Made by a program: the position numbers and the translations under genes. From the NCBI GenBank assembly GCA_026987955.1, contig JALSME010000049.1:1-34472 (forward strand): 34,472 nt of DNA, read 5' to 3'. Shown piece after piece: positions 8,341 through 14,647 of the stretch (position 1 is the stretch's first letter; each line of letters begins with the position of its first letter). The DNA is from Sulfurospirillum sp. Lineage in GTDB: Bacteria > Campylobacterota > Campylobacteria > Campylobacterales > Sulfurospirillaceae. A model generated the notes under the pieces. The model made no database searches. It was not told where the DNA came from and saw nothing but the letters and a program-made list of their open reading frames with translations.

Positions 8341-8786
8341 GGTTTGTAACTTTTCATAATTTTGTAGTATTTTTGAGTTAAAAATTCTATATACTCTTTT
8401 TTTCTCTTTGTGTCAGTTATCTCAATAAATGTGTGATTCCCATATTTGTCATTAGTGTCATATAGCTTATATTCTATGTTGTTTTTTAAATCTATATCCT
8501 GTTTTAAAGCTTTATAAAAGGCCTCTTTTCTCTCATTATGATATGTTAACTCTACTTCGATTTTAAAGACTGCTTTTTTGTTATCTAAAACAACTTTAAC
8601 AACTTTAACAATGTCTTCAAGTGTATCATCATCAAATATGTTTTTCTCACTTGTAATACATATAGAATTTCTACACCTGAAGTTGTGCTCAAACAGGTAG
8701 TTTTGATCTTTATTTAATAGATGGTCAAAAACACCACTAAAAAGAAAAACTGGAAACAATAATATAAATATCATAATTTTTTTCAC
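8337..8786 (-). CDS. Exported hypothetical protein, first gene of the trk cluster
   Basis: I do not recognise this 149-aa protein. The N-terminus, KKIMIFILLFPVFLFSG, is a good signal peptide, with cleavage probably shortly after FLFSG. The mature part is hydrophilic, contains two cysteines close together (RCRNSICI) that could form a disulfide in the periplasm, and alternates acidic and basic stretches; the C-terminus is lysine-rich. The start is GTG, strongly supported by GAGGAG about six bases upstream. Overlap with trkA (ATGA) puts it at the head of the eight-gene minus-strand operon, so expression of trkA probably depends on it. A role in potassium or osmotic adaptation is possible only by association. 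Confidence 0.72.
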   Translation of the reverse strand: MKKIMIFILLFPVFLFSGVFDHLLNKDQNYLFEHNFRCRNSICITSEKNIFDDDTLEDIVKVVKVVLDNKKAVFKIEVELTYHNERKEAFYKALKQDIDLKNNIEYKLYDTNDKYGNHTFIEITDTKRKKEYIEFLTQKYYKIMKSYKP

Positions 8787-8911
8787 TATAACTCCTCACA
8801 AAAATATATTTTACTCCAAAATATAATAAAATTAGATAAAATAGTGAAATATATTCGAATTGAAAGGTTTTTAATGAGAAAAAATGTTAATGAATTAGCA
8901 AAGCTTGTAAA
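8787..8911. promoter_or_regulatory. Divergent intergenic region between the trk operon and the aminotransferase gene
   Basis: This 125-bp, very AT-rich segment must hold promoters for both directions. On the plus strand a TATAAT occurs at 8822-8827 and a TAAAAT at 8836-8841; on the minus strand AGTAAAATATATTT lies upstream of the GAGGAG ribosome site of the exported-protein gene. No clear -35 boxes are seen, which is usual for this phylum. The plus-strand side also contains a possible leader ORF from 8874. Confidence 0.5.
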
Positions 8912-8915
8912 ATGA
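8874..8915 (+). CDS. Possible 13-codon leader peptide overlapping the aminotransferase start
   Basis: Too short for the ORF track. An ATG at 8874 is preceded by GAAAGG with a six-base gap, the best ribosome site in the region, and encodes MRKNVNELAKLVK followed by TGA. The stop overlaps the ATG of the aminotransferase gene as ATGA, in a different frame. The aminotransferase ATG itself has no visible Shine-Dalgarno sequence, so ribosomes finishing this minigene may supply its initiation. It has no run of a single regulatory codon, so coupling rather than classical attenuation is the more likely role. It may also be chance. Confidence 0.3.
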   Translation: MRKNVNELAKLVK

Positions 8916-10165
8916 AAAATATTAGAGAAAATATAATACTAAAAAAAGGTGTTCTTTATTTTGATTATACTGCCTCTGGTTTGGCATATAGACCTATTGA
9001 AGATGAGATGCGAAACATACTAGAAACATATGCTAATACTCACTCTGAAGTCTCATCAAACGCAGTTATAACAGGTAAATACTATCTAAAAGCAAGACAA
9101 AGTTTAAAAAAGTCCTTAGATTTAGATGATAGTTTTTACCTTCTACCAACAGGAACAGGGGCAACAGGAGCAATAAAAAAACTGCAAGAGCTGTTAGGAA
9201 TATATGTTCCTCCAAAAACAAGAAGTAGGTATAAAATAGAACCTAAAAATGTACCTTTGGTATTTATTGGTCCTTATGAGCATCATTCTAACGAAGTTAG
9301 TTTTAGAGAAGGGTTATGTGAAGTTGTTCGCGTTCCTCTTAATGAAGAGGATAGTATAGATTTTGATTTTTTTAGAGATATTCTTGAAAAAAATTCTGAT
9401 AGAGAAATCATAGCTTCTTTTTCGGTCGCATCAAATGTAACTGGTATTTTGAGTGATTATAAAAAAATTTATAAATTAGTAAAAGAGTTTGGTGGAATAG
9501 TCTGCTTAGATGCAGCAGCAGCATCACCATATATGAATATAGATTGTAACTATTTTGATGCACTGTTTTTATCTCCACATAAACTCTTAGGTGGTGTAGG
9601 TAGTTGTGGATTATTAATCATTAAAAAACAGCTCTGCTTAGGGGAAAAACCAACATTTGCAGGTGGTGGAACTGTTGCATATGTTTCTAGAAAAACTCAT
9701 GATTTTTTAGATGACTTTGAGCTGCTTGAAGATGCAGGAACACCAGGAATACTTCAGTTTATAAGAGCATCTTTAGCATACAATCTAAGAAATGAAATTG
9801 GATTAGAAGCTATAAAAGAGAGAGAAGAAGAGCTAAAATATCACTTTGGTATGCAAATAAAACAGATAGATGGGGTCAAGTTGTTTTGTAGGGTTGACCA
9901 AGAAAAACTTCCAATTTTTTCGCTAAATTTTTCAGCTATAAGTCCATTTAAAATATCTAAGTATCTCTCAGATAACTTCGGCATACAAACAAGAGCAGGG
10001 TGTAGCTGTGCTGGTCCATATGGTCATGACTTACTTGGTCTTTTAGATGGGCAAGACTTTGATGAAAAACCAGGTTGGCTTAGAATTAGTGTGCATTTTA
10101 CTCACACGAAAGATGAGATAGATAAGCTGGTCAATGCCATCAAAGAGGCAATAAAATCTATATGA
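8912..10165 (+). CDS. Class V aminotransferase, cysteine desulfurase / selenocysteine lyase-like
   Basis: A 417-aa PLP enzyme of the NifS/CsdA/SufS type. LDAAAASPYMNIDCNYFDALFLSPHKLLGG carries the cofactor aspartate and the Schiff-base lysine in SPHKLLGG. The C-terminal loop TRAGCSCAGPYGHDLLG holds the cysteine that would act as persulfide carrier. GPYEHHSNEVSFRE and ASNVTGILSDY are typical of the group. Length is that of the SufS/CsdA-like branch. No scaffold (IscU, SufU) or iron-sulfur gene is adjacent, so a role in general iron-sulfur assembly is uncertain; a specialised desulfurase is equally possible. It seems to be translated behind a 13-codon upstream ORF, and its end overlaps the convergent methyltransferase gene by 8 bases. 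Confidence 0.85.
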   Translation: MKNIRENIILKKGVLYFDYTASGLAYRPIEDEMRNILETYANTHSEVSSNAVITGKYYLKARQSLKKSLDLDDSFYLLPTGTGATGAIKKLQELLGIYVPPKTRSRYKIEPKNVPLVFIGPYEHHSNEVSFREGLCEVVRVPLNEEDSIDFDFFRDILEKNSDREIIASFSVASNVTGILSDYKKIYKLVKEFGGIVCLDAAAASPYMNIDCNYFDALFLSPHKLLGGVGSCGLLIIKKQLCLGEKPTFAGGGTVAYVSRKTHDFLDDFELLEDAGTPGILQFIRASLAYNLRNEIGLEAIKEREEELKYHFGMQIKQIDGVKLFCRVDQEKLPIFSLNFSAISPFKISKYLSDNFGIQTRAGCSCAGPYGHDLLGLLDGQDFDEKPGWLRISVHFTHTKDEIDKLVNAIKEAIKSI

Positions 10166-10601
10166 AATAGGGGATTATCATCTTTGTCTTTTTCATATAT
10201 GTGCAGTACTTACTAAACTTGTGGCTCCAGAGAAATTCCTCTTTTTTTGCTTTTGCAATCATGGTTATAGTAAGTATTGTGGATATAAGTATGTTTGTTG
10301 AGCTAAAACTATAGCTTAGAGGTGCAAACATAGTGATTAGAACTGCAAAGTACATTGGATGACGGATATATCTGTATGGCCCTGTAGTTATAAGTTTTGC
10401 TTCATTCTTAATATCTGGTATGATGTTGAAGTTTGAGATTTTGTTAAACATTAGCGTATAGAAAAAAAATCCAACACCAGTTAAGAACAGACCAATAGAC
10501 AGGCTTTTTGTAAACATACCAAGATTGACTATAATGAGTAGAGATATACATGTAAACTGTGAGGCTACAAGCAAGTAAGAGTAATTTTTGTTTTCTAGCA
10601 T
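10158..10601 (-). CDS. Isoprenylcysteine carboxyl methyltransferase / PEMT-family membrane protein
   Basis: A 147-aa protein with about four hydrophobic segments. The diagnostic stretch TGPYRYIRHPMYFAVLI is followed near the C-terminus by AKKEEFLWSHKFSKYCTYM. The RHPxY and paired glutamates mark the SAM-binding core of ICMT-like and phospholipid methyltransferase-like proteins. Bacterial members methylate varied small or lipid substrates, and the substrate here is not predictable. It converges on the aminotransferase gene with an 8-base overlap and is transcribed alone from the short gap at 10602-10653. Confidence 0.82.
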   Translation of the reverse strand: MLENKNYSYLLVASQFTCISLLIIVNLGMFTKSLSIGLFLTGVGFFFYTLMFNKISNFNIIPDIKNEAKLITTGPYRYIRHPMYFAVLITMFAPLSYSFSSTNILISTILTITMIAKAKKEEFLWSHKFSKYCTYMKKTKMIIPYFI

Positions 10602-10653
10602 AGTAGAATTTTACCATAAATCAGATATAATCTAGACTAAAGGAAAATTAAAT
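10602..10653. promoter_or_regulatory. Short divergent promoter region upstream of the small-protein pair
   Basis: On the plus strand GATATAATC contains a TATAAT at 10626-10631, and AAGGAAAA (AGGA at 10641-10644) forms a ribosome site nine bases before the ATG at 10654. The minus-strand gene must also start from these 52 bases, but no clear signal for it is seen. Confidence 0.55.
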
Positions 10654-10875
10654 ATGGCAAAAACACAACTGACTACTTCAAAACTAGCTTTGAAATTAGA
10701 GATAAAAACAAACGAATTAAACAAAAAATTTGTACAGATGGGATATCTTGAGAAAAAAAACAAAGATTATCACCTAACACAAGAGGGTAAAAAAGCTGGA
10801 GGACAGACCAAATCAAATGGTTCTAGGGCTTATGTTTTATGGGACGAACAAGTAGAAAAGGATATAGTTTTATGA
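10654..10875 (+). CDS. Small basic protein, possible winged-helix DNA-binding domain
   Basis: A 73-aa basic protein. The stretch LTTSKLALKLEIKTNELNKKFVQMGYLEKKNKDYHLTQEGKKAGG has the helix-turn-helix plus wing pattern of small winged-helix domains. It vaguely recalls the C-terminal domain of phage antirepressors (KilA-C/ANT), in which GYL...LTxxGxxAG is common. I do not recognise a named family. It starts from an ATG with AGGA upstream and its stop overlaps the next gene as ATGA, so the two are a coupled pair. There is no other sign of phage origin nearby apart from the tRNA downstream. Function unknown. Confidence 0.6.
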   Translation: MAKTQLTTSKLALKLEIKTNELNKKFVQMGYLEKKNKDYHLTQEGKKAGGQTKSNGSRAYVLWDEQVEKDIVL

Positions 10876-11159
10876 AAAAAGTATTTAAGCTAAAAGAGGG
10901 CAATAAAAATCCACAAAGACAACTTGATGCTATAAAGCATGAGATAAGAAAGTATATAAAACGAGAAAAAAGAAAACCACTTCCAAATGATGCAGATTTC
11001 TGGGATTTAAAATGCAAGTTTGCAATCAACGATGAAGAGCCAAAGGCAATAGAGTTTACAGAAATTACAATGTGTATAGATGAAGCAAGTAAAAAAGATG
11101 CAGATAGCATATATATGGAAATCATATCAACTATTGGTAAGAAAGCAAAAGCTGAATAG
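10872..11159 (+). CDS. Small conserved protein, DUF6172-like
   Basis: The ORF track starts at 10839, but the ATG at 10872 is better: it overlaps the preceding stop as ATGA and gives MKKVFKLKEGNKNPQRQLDAIKHEIRKYIKRE (95 aa). The highly charged pattern KHEIRKYIKREKRKPLPNDADFWDLKCKF followed by EFTEITMCIDEA matches my memory of the uncharacterised DUF6172 family, seen in various Proteobacteria. No signal peptide or membrane segment is present; it is probably a small cytoplasmic protein. The stop codon forms the edge of an 18-bp palindrome. Family recognition is tentative and the function unknown. Confidence 0.62.
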   Translation: MKKVFKLKEGNKNPQRQLDAIKHEIRKYIKREKRKPLPNDADFWDLKCKFAINDEEPKAIEFTEITMCIDEASKKDADSIYMEIISTIGKKAKAE

Positions 11160-11175
11160 CTCTACATGTAGAGCT
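11158..11175. repeat. Perfect 18-bp palindrome containing TACATGTAGAG, at a stop codon
   Basis: AGCTCTACATGTAGAGCT is its own reverse complement and begins on the last two bases of the TAG of the DUF6172-like gene. It shares the inner 14 bases CTCTACATGTAGAG with the palindrome at 1411-1428, while the outer pair changes on both arms together (compensated). It lies between a plus-strand gene end and the 3' end of a minus-strand tRNA, so it could terminate both transcripts, though no long U-tract follows. Confidence 0.8.
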
Positions 11176-11214
11176 TGTATATATATTTATAGTTGATTAT
11201 GAAATGAAAACAAG

Positions 11215-11291
11215 TGGTGGGTTCTACTGGATTCGAACCAGTGACCGCTCGGTTATGAGCCGAGAGCTCTAACCAACTGAGCTAAGAACCC
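11215..11291 (-). tRNA. tRNA with CAU anticodon, probably elongator tRNA-Met
   Basis: On the minus strand the 77 bases fold as a complete cloverleaf: acceptor GGGTTCT pairs with AGAACCC, then discriminator A and an encoded CCA. The D-arm reads AGCTCAGTTGGTTAGAGCT, the anticodon arm CTCGG-CTCATAA-CCGAG (anticodon CAT), and the T-arm ACTGG-TTCGAAT-CCAGT. The G1:C72 pair and the lack of the GGG/CCC anticodon stem exclude the initiator. A CAU tRNA could also be the lysidine-modified isoleucine type; the overall match to elongator methionine tRNAs is better, but this is not decisive. Confidence 0.93.
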
Positions 11292-11308
11292 TTATTTTCG
11301 GAAGTGAC

Positions 11309-11336
11309 ATTCTACCCATAAAAACTTTAAAGTAAA
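11309..11336 (-). promoter_or_regulatory. Probable promoter of the CAU tRNA gene
   Basis: Reading the minus strand, TTTACT (11336-11331) is followed after 16 bases by TAGAAT (11314-11309), placing a start about 10 bases before the mature tRNA 5' end at 11291. The region also separates the tRNA from the rodA stop, so read-through from rodA is an alternative source of the transcript. Confidence 0.45.
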
Positions 11337-11348
11337 CTAAAATAACAG

Positions 11349-12455
11349 TTAAATATTGTATTTTACTGATTTATATGTTCTATCAAACCTAAATGTAAGA
11401 AGATTTTCTAAAATACCAAAAAATACCATAAAGGTTATAAAGCTACTCCCCCCATAGCTAAAAAATGGTAGAGGAACCCCTACTACTGGAGCAAAACCTA
11501 TAGTCATAGATATATTTACACCCATATATACAAATATAACAAGGGCAATCCCAGTTGTCATGACTTGTCCAAAATAATCTTTTTTAAATTTAAAATTAAG
11601 AGAGATAAGGTGCATAATAAGAAATGCATAAAAGCTAATAAGCCCTAAAGCACCCCAAAACCCAAATCTTTCTACATGATAAGCAAATATAAAATCACTT
11701 GTAGAGATTGGTAAAAACTTGAAGTGAGTCTGTGTTGCTTCATCTTTTACTTTTCCATCTAAACCACCACTTCCAATCGCAATAATAGACTGTCTAACAT
11801 GATAACTAGGCTTTTCAGATATGAAGTCTGTAATACGCTTTTTTTGGTAATCATGCAAAGAGTTGTATAAAAATGGAACGCTAATTGCAAGAGCTAAAAA
11901 TAGTGTAATCCATATTTTTTTGTTAACACCAATAACAAATAATATACCATAACCAACTATGAGAAGGACCATTGCTGTGCCAAGGTCTGGTTCTTTTGCT
12001 ATAAGAAAAAAAGGTAGAAGTATGTAGAAACTTAGTTTAAAAAACGATTTCCATCCATAACCTTCTTCTTCGGGTGGATTGTGCTTAATAAGATATGCTA
12101 GCATTAGTATGAATGCAGGTTTTAATATTTCTGAAGGTTGTATTGTAAAGTGAACAAATGGAATCTCTAGCCATCTTCTAGCTCCTAATTTGGATACACC
12201 AAAAAAATCTACACTTATGAGTAAAAATATGGTTACCCAATAAAACATAGGTATAACCCACTCTATTTTTCTAATGGGAATTAGAAAAAAAAACATAAAA
12301 GCGAAGAAACCTACACTAAAATATACCATCTGTTTATTTGCAAGTATGGTATTTGCTTCATTAATTAGGTAAAATGATAGTCCTATAATAGGGATTACCA
12401 AAATAGGAATTAAAAAATCAAAATGTGTAAATATGCGTCTATCAATTTGTAGCAA
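11349..12455 (-). CDS. rodA: Rod-shape peptidoglycan glycosyltransferase RodA (MrdB)
   Basis: A 368-aa SEDS-family membrane protein with about ten hydrophobic segments. Typical landmarks are SKLGARRWLEIPFVHFTIQPSEILKPAFI, KEPDLGTAMVLL, the extracytoplasmic loop with QSIIAIGSGGLDGK, FIFAYHVERFGFWGALG, and the end GVPLPFFSYGGSSFITFM. It polymerises lipid II during side-wall elongation, with a class B PBP partner not present here. The start is TTG, supported by TAAGG seven bases upstream; no ATG lies near. RodA rather than FtsW is chosen for the length and N-terminus. It diverges from the rlu gene across 49 bases, the same relation I recall for mrdB in C. jejuni. Confidence 0.93.
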   Translation of the reverse strand: MLQIDRRIFTHFDFLIPILVIPIIGLSFYLINEANTILANKQMVYFSVGFFAFMFFFLIPIRKIEWVIPMFYWVTIFLLISVDFFGVSKLGARRWLEIPFVHFTIQPSEILKPAFILMLAYLIKHNPPEEEGYGWKSFFKLSFYILLPFFLIAKEPDLGTAMVLLIVGYGILFVIGVNKKIWITLFLALAISVPFLYNSLHDYQKKRITDFISEKPSYHVRQSIIAIGSGGLDGKVKDEATQTHFKFLPISTSDFIFAYHVERFGFWGALGLISFYAFLIMHLISLNFKFKKDYFGQVMTTGIALVIFVYMGVNISMTIGFAPVVGVPLPFFSYGGSSFITFMVFFGILENLLTFRFDRTYKSVKYNI

Positions 12456-12504
12456 AAAAGAACCTTAGTGTTTTGATAGAACATTATACAAAAAAGAGAG
12501 TTAA

Positions 12505-13464
12505 ATGACCTTTAGATGTAAAGAAAATGGAAGATTAGATGCTGTGATGAGTAAAGAATTGACACTGCCAAGGAACCAAATTGAACAACTTATAAAACAA
12601 GTTGGAGTAAAAGTTGAAAAAAATGATATTAAAAAATGTAGTTTTAAAGTAAAAATAGATGATATTGTTGAGTACGATTTTGTACAAGCTGTAAAAGAAA
12701 AAGAGAGTTACGAAGTTGATTTTGATATAGAAGTTCTATATGAAGATGATGATATCATGGTAATCAATAAGCCCCCATATTTGACAATACATCCAGCTCC
12801 TAGTGTGAAAGAGGCTACGGTTGTTGATTGGCTTATAAAAAGAGGAATTTCTCTTTCAACAATTAGTGGAGATGAGAGACATGGAATAGTTCATAGAATA
12901 GACAAAGAAACAAGTGGGGCTTTAGTTATAGCAAAAAACAATGAGGCGCATATGGGTCTAACTGAACAACTTCAAGATAAAAGTATGGGACGATACTATC
13001 TTGCGATTGTTGATATTCCTCTAAAGACGGATACTATCGTAGATAAGCCAATAGCAAGAAATAGAAACAATAGGTTAAAGATGGATGTTGTAGCAGGAGG
13101 CAGAGAGTCAAAAAGTGCTTTTTGTAAGCTTTGTCTTGGTAAAGATGAAAAAAAAGAGTTAATAAGTGCAAAGCTTTTTACAGGACGAACACATCAGATA
13201 AGAGTTCATCTAAATAGCCTGTCTCGCCATATTTTAGGAGATGATTTATACGGTTTTAAGAGCCATAAGGGTAAAATATCAAGAGTTATGTTACACGCAT
13301 ATATATTGTACCTAAAGCATCCTATAACAAAAGAGTTTATGCAAGTCATCGCTCCACCATTTGAGGATTTTAACCAGGTACTACAAAAATATTTTAACAA
13401 GGATGAGATAGATGAAAAAATTAATAGCTCTTATATTATTGAGCGTTTTACTGCTTTTCGTTAG
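12505..13464 (+). CDS. RluA/RluD-family 23S rRNA pseudouridine synthase
   Basis: The 319-aa protein begins with an S4-like RNA-binding segment (RNQIEQLIKQVGVKVEKNDIKKCSFKVKIDD). The catalytic domain carries HGIVHRIDKETSGALVIAKN; the aspartate in HRIDKETSG is the nucleophile. The motif GRTHQIRVHL is also present. It converts uridines in large-subunit rRNA to pseudouridine; the exact target among RluA, RluC and RluD types cannot be decided, although S4 plus this length is closest to RluD. Its last 53 bases overlap the start of the FlpA-like gene in another frame, and that gene's ribosome site (AAGGA) lies within it. Confidence 0.88.
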   Translation: MTFRCKENGRLDAVMSKELTLPRNQIEQLIKQVGVKVEKNDIKKCSFKVKIDDIVEYDFVQAVKEKESYEVDFDIEVLYEDDDIMVINKPPYLTIHPAPSVKEATVVDWLIKRGISLSTISGDERHGIVHRIDKETSGALVIAKNNEAHMGLTEQLQDKSMGRYYLAIVDIPLKTDTIVDKPIARNRNNRLKMDVVAGGRESKSAFCKLCLGKDEKKELISAKLFTGRTHQIRVHLNSLSRHILGDDLYGFKSHKGKISRVMLHAYILYLKHPITKEFMQVIAPPFEDFNQVLQKYFNKDEIDEKINSSYIIERFTAFR

Positions 13465-14647
13465 TGGTTGTACAACAGATCCAAAGCCACCAAAGAAGCC
13501 AGTTATTGATCAAACGCTACCAATGTTGTCTGATATTAAGTTTATATCGGATATTACAGAAGTAGGATTCGAGTGGAAACCAAGTCGCGATGAAAGAGTA
13601 GCTGGGTATTATATATATCGTTCTAATCCTGATAAGCAAAATGGAAAACTAGAGAGAGTAGCGACAATTAAAGACAAGTATAGTTCTCACTATGTTGATG
13701 TTAATTTAAAGCCAGCTACACAGTACTACTACCGTTTTTCATCTTTTTCTTTCGATAAGAGAGAGTCAGTGGCAGGTGATACAATATCTGTAAAAACAAT
13801 GCCTCTTATTGAATCAGTTGTATTTTTAAAGGCGATTAGAGGCCTTCCAAATAGAGTAAAACTTGTATGGAGACCACATACTTCTCCAAGAGTAGAGTCT
13901 TATATAGTTGAAAGAAATGAATTTACTTCTACAAAATGGGAAAAGATAGGAGTTGTGAAGGGAAGATTAAATGCAGAGTATATTGATGCTGGCTTAAAAG
14001 AAAATAGAGTTTATAGATATAGAGTTAAAGTAAAAACATATGATGGACTTATTTCTAAACCGAGTAAAATAGTAGAAGCAGGTACAAAACCATTGCCATT
14101 AAAGGTAAAAAATTTAAAGGCAACTGTAGATGTTCCTAAAAAGATAATTCTTACATGGGACCCATCAAGTGAGAAAGATTTTTCTTATTATAAAGTATAT
14201 AGATCTATAAATACAATGCTTTTTTATAGCTATCTTGCAAAGACTAAAGATACAAGATACGAAGACCTTGTAAATGAGAATGGCAAATCATATTTTTACT
14301 ATGTAACAGCAGTTGATAAGGACGGATTAGAGTCACTAAGACAGTCTCAAGCTGTTAAAGGAAGCTCTTTGGACATTCCTGAAGCTGTTGTAATTACATC
14401 CTCAAATAATGATGGCAGAAGTATTAGTATAGCTTGGACTAACAGAGACGACAGAGCTGTTAAATATAATGTTATAAAAGAATTTAACGGGAAGAAAAAA
14501 ATATTTACTGGTATTAGGAGTACAAATTTTATAGATAATGATGTAGTAAGAGGTGTAGAATACAAGTACAATGTCATAGCAATTGATAAGTTTGGTTTAG
14601 CATCAAACCCGTCAGAAAATATAGTTATTGAAATACCAAAAGATTAA
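13412..14647 (+). CDS. flpA: FlpA-like lipoprotein with fibronectin type III repeats
   Basis: A 411-aa protein beginning KKLIALILLSVLLLFVSGC, a lipoprotein signal with lipobox VSGC and lipidated Cys20. Four FN3-like repeats follow at about 40-130, 131-225, 226-320 and 321-408. Each has the W-x-P...Y-x-(I/V)-Y/E-R strand pattern and a Y-x-(Y/F)-x-V ending. Length, order and neighbours equal C. jejuni FlpA (Cj1279c), a surface lipoprotein reported to bind host fibronectin. The segment reported to bind there, WRPHPDFRV, has the counterpart WRPHTSPRV at residues 153-161. In a free-living relative, host adhesion is unlikely to be the ancestral role; a structural envelope role near FtsEX is an inference. 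It overlaps rlu by 53 bases and trmB by one (TAATG). Confidence 0.85.
   Translation: MKKLIALILLSVLLLFVSGCTTDPKPPKKPVIDQTLPMLSDIKFISDITEVGFEWKPSRDERVAGYYIYRSNPDKQNGKLERVATIKDKYSSHYVDVNLKPATQYYYRFSSFSFDKRESVAGDTISVKTMPLIESVVFLKAIRGLPNRVKLVWRPHTSPRVESYIVERNEFTSTKWEKIGVVKGRLNAEYIDAGLKENRVYRYRVKVKTYDGLISKPSKIVEAGTKPLPLKVKNLKATVDVPKKIILTWDPSSEKDFSYYKVYRSINTMLFYSYLAKTKDTRYEDLVNENGKSYFYYVTAVDKDGLESLRQSQAVKGSSLDIPEAVVITSSNNDGRSISIAWTNRDDRAVKYNVIKEFNGKKKIFTGIRSTNFIDNDVVRGVEYKYNVIAIDKFGLASNPSENIVIEIPKD

Noticed and set aside
10839-10871. Upstream start of the DUF6172-like ORF
   Set aside because: The ATG at 10872 gives the family-like N-terminus and an ATGA overlap with the preceding gene.
10654-11291. 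Possible integrated element beside a tRNA gene
   Set aside because: No integrase, no attachment-site repeat of the tRNA end and no compositional shift were seen.
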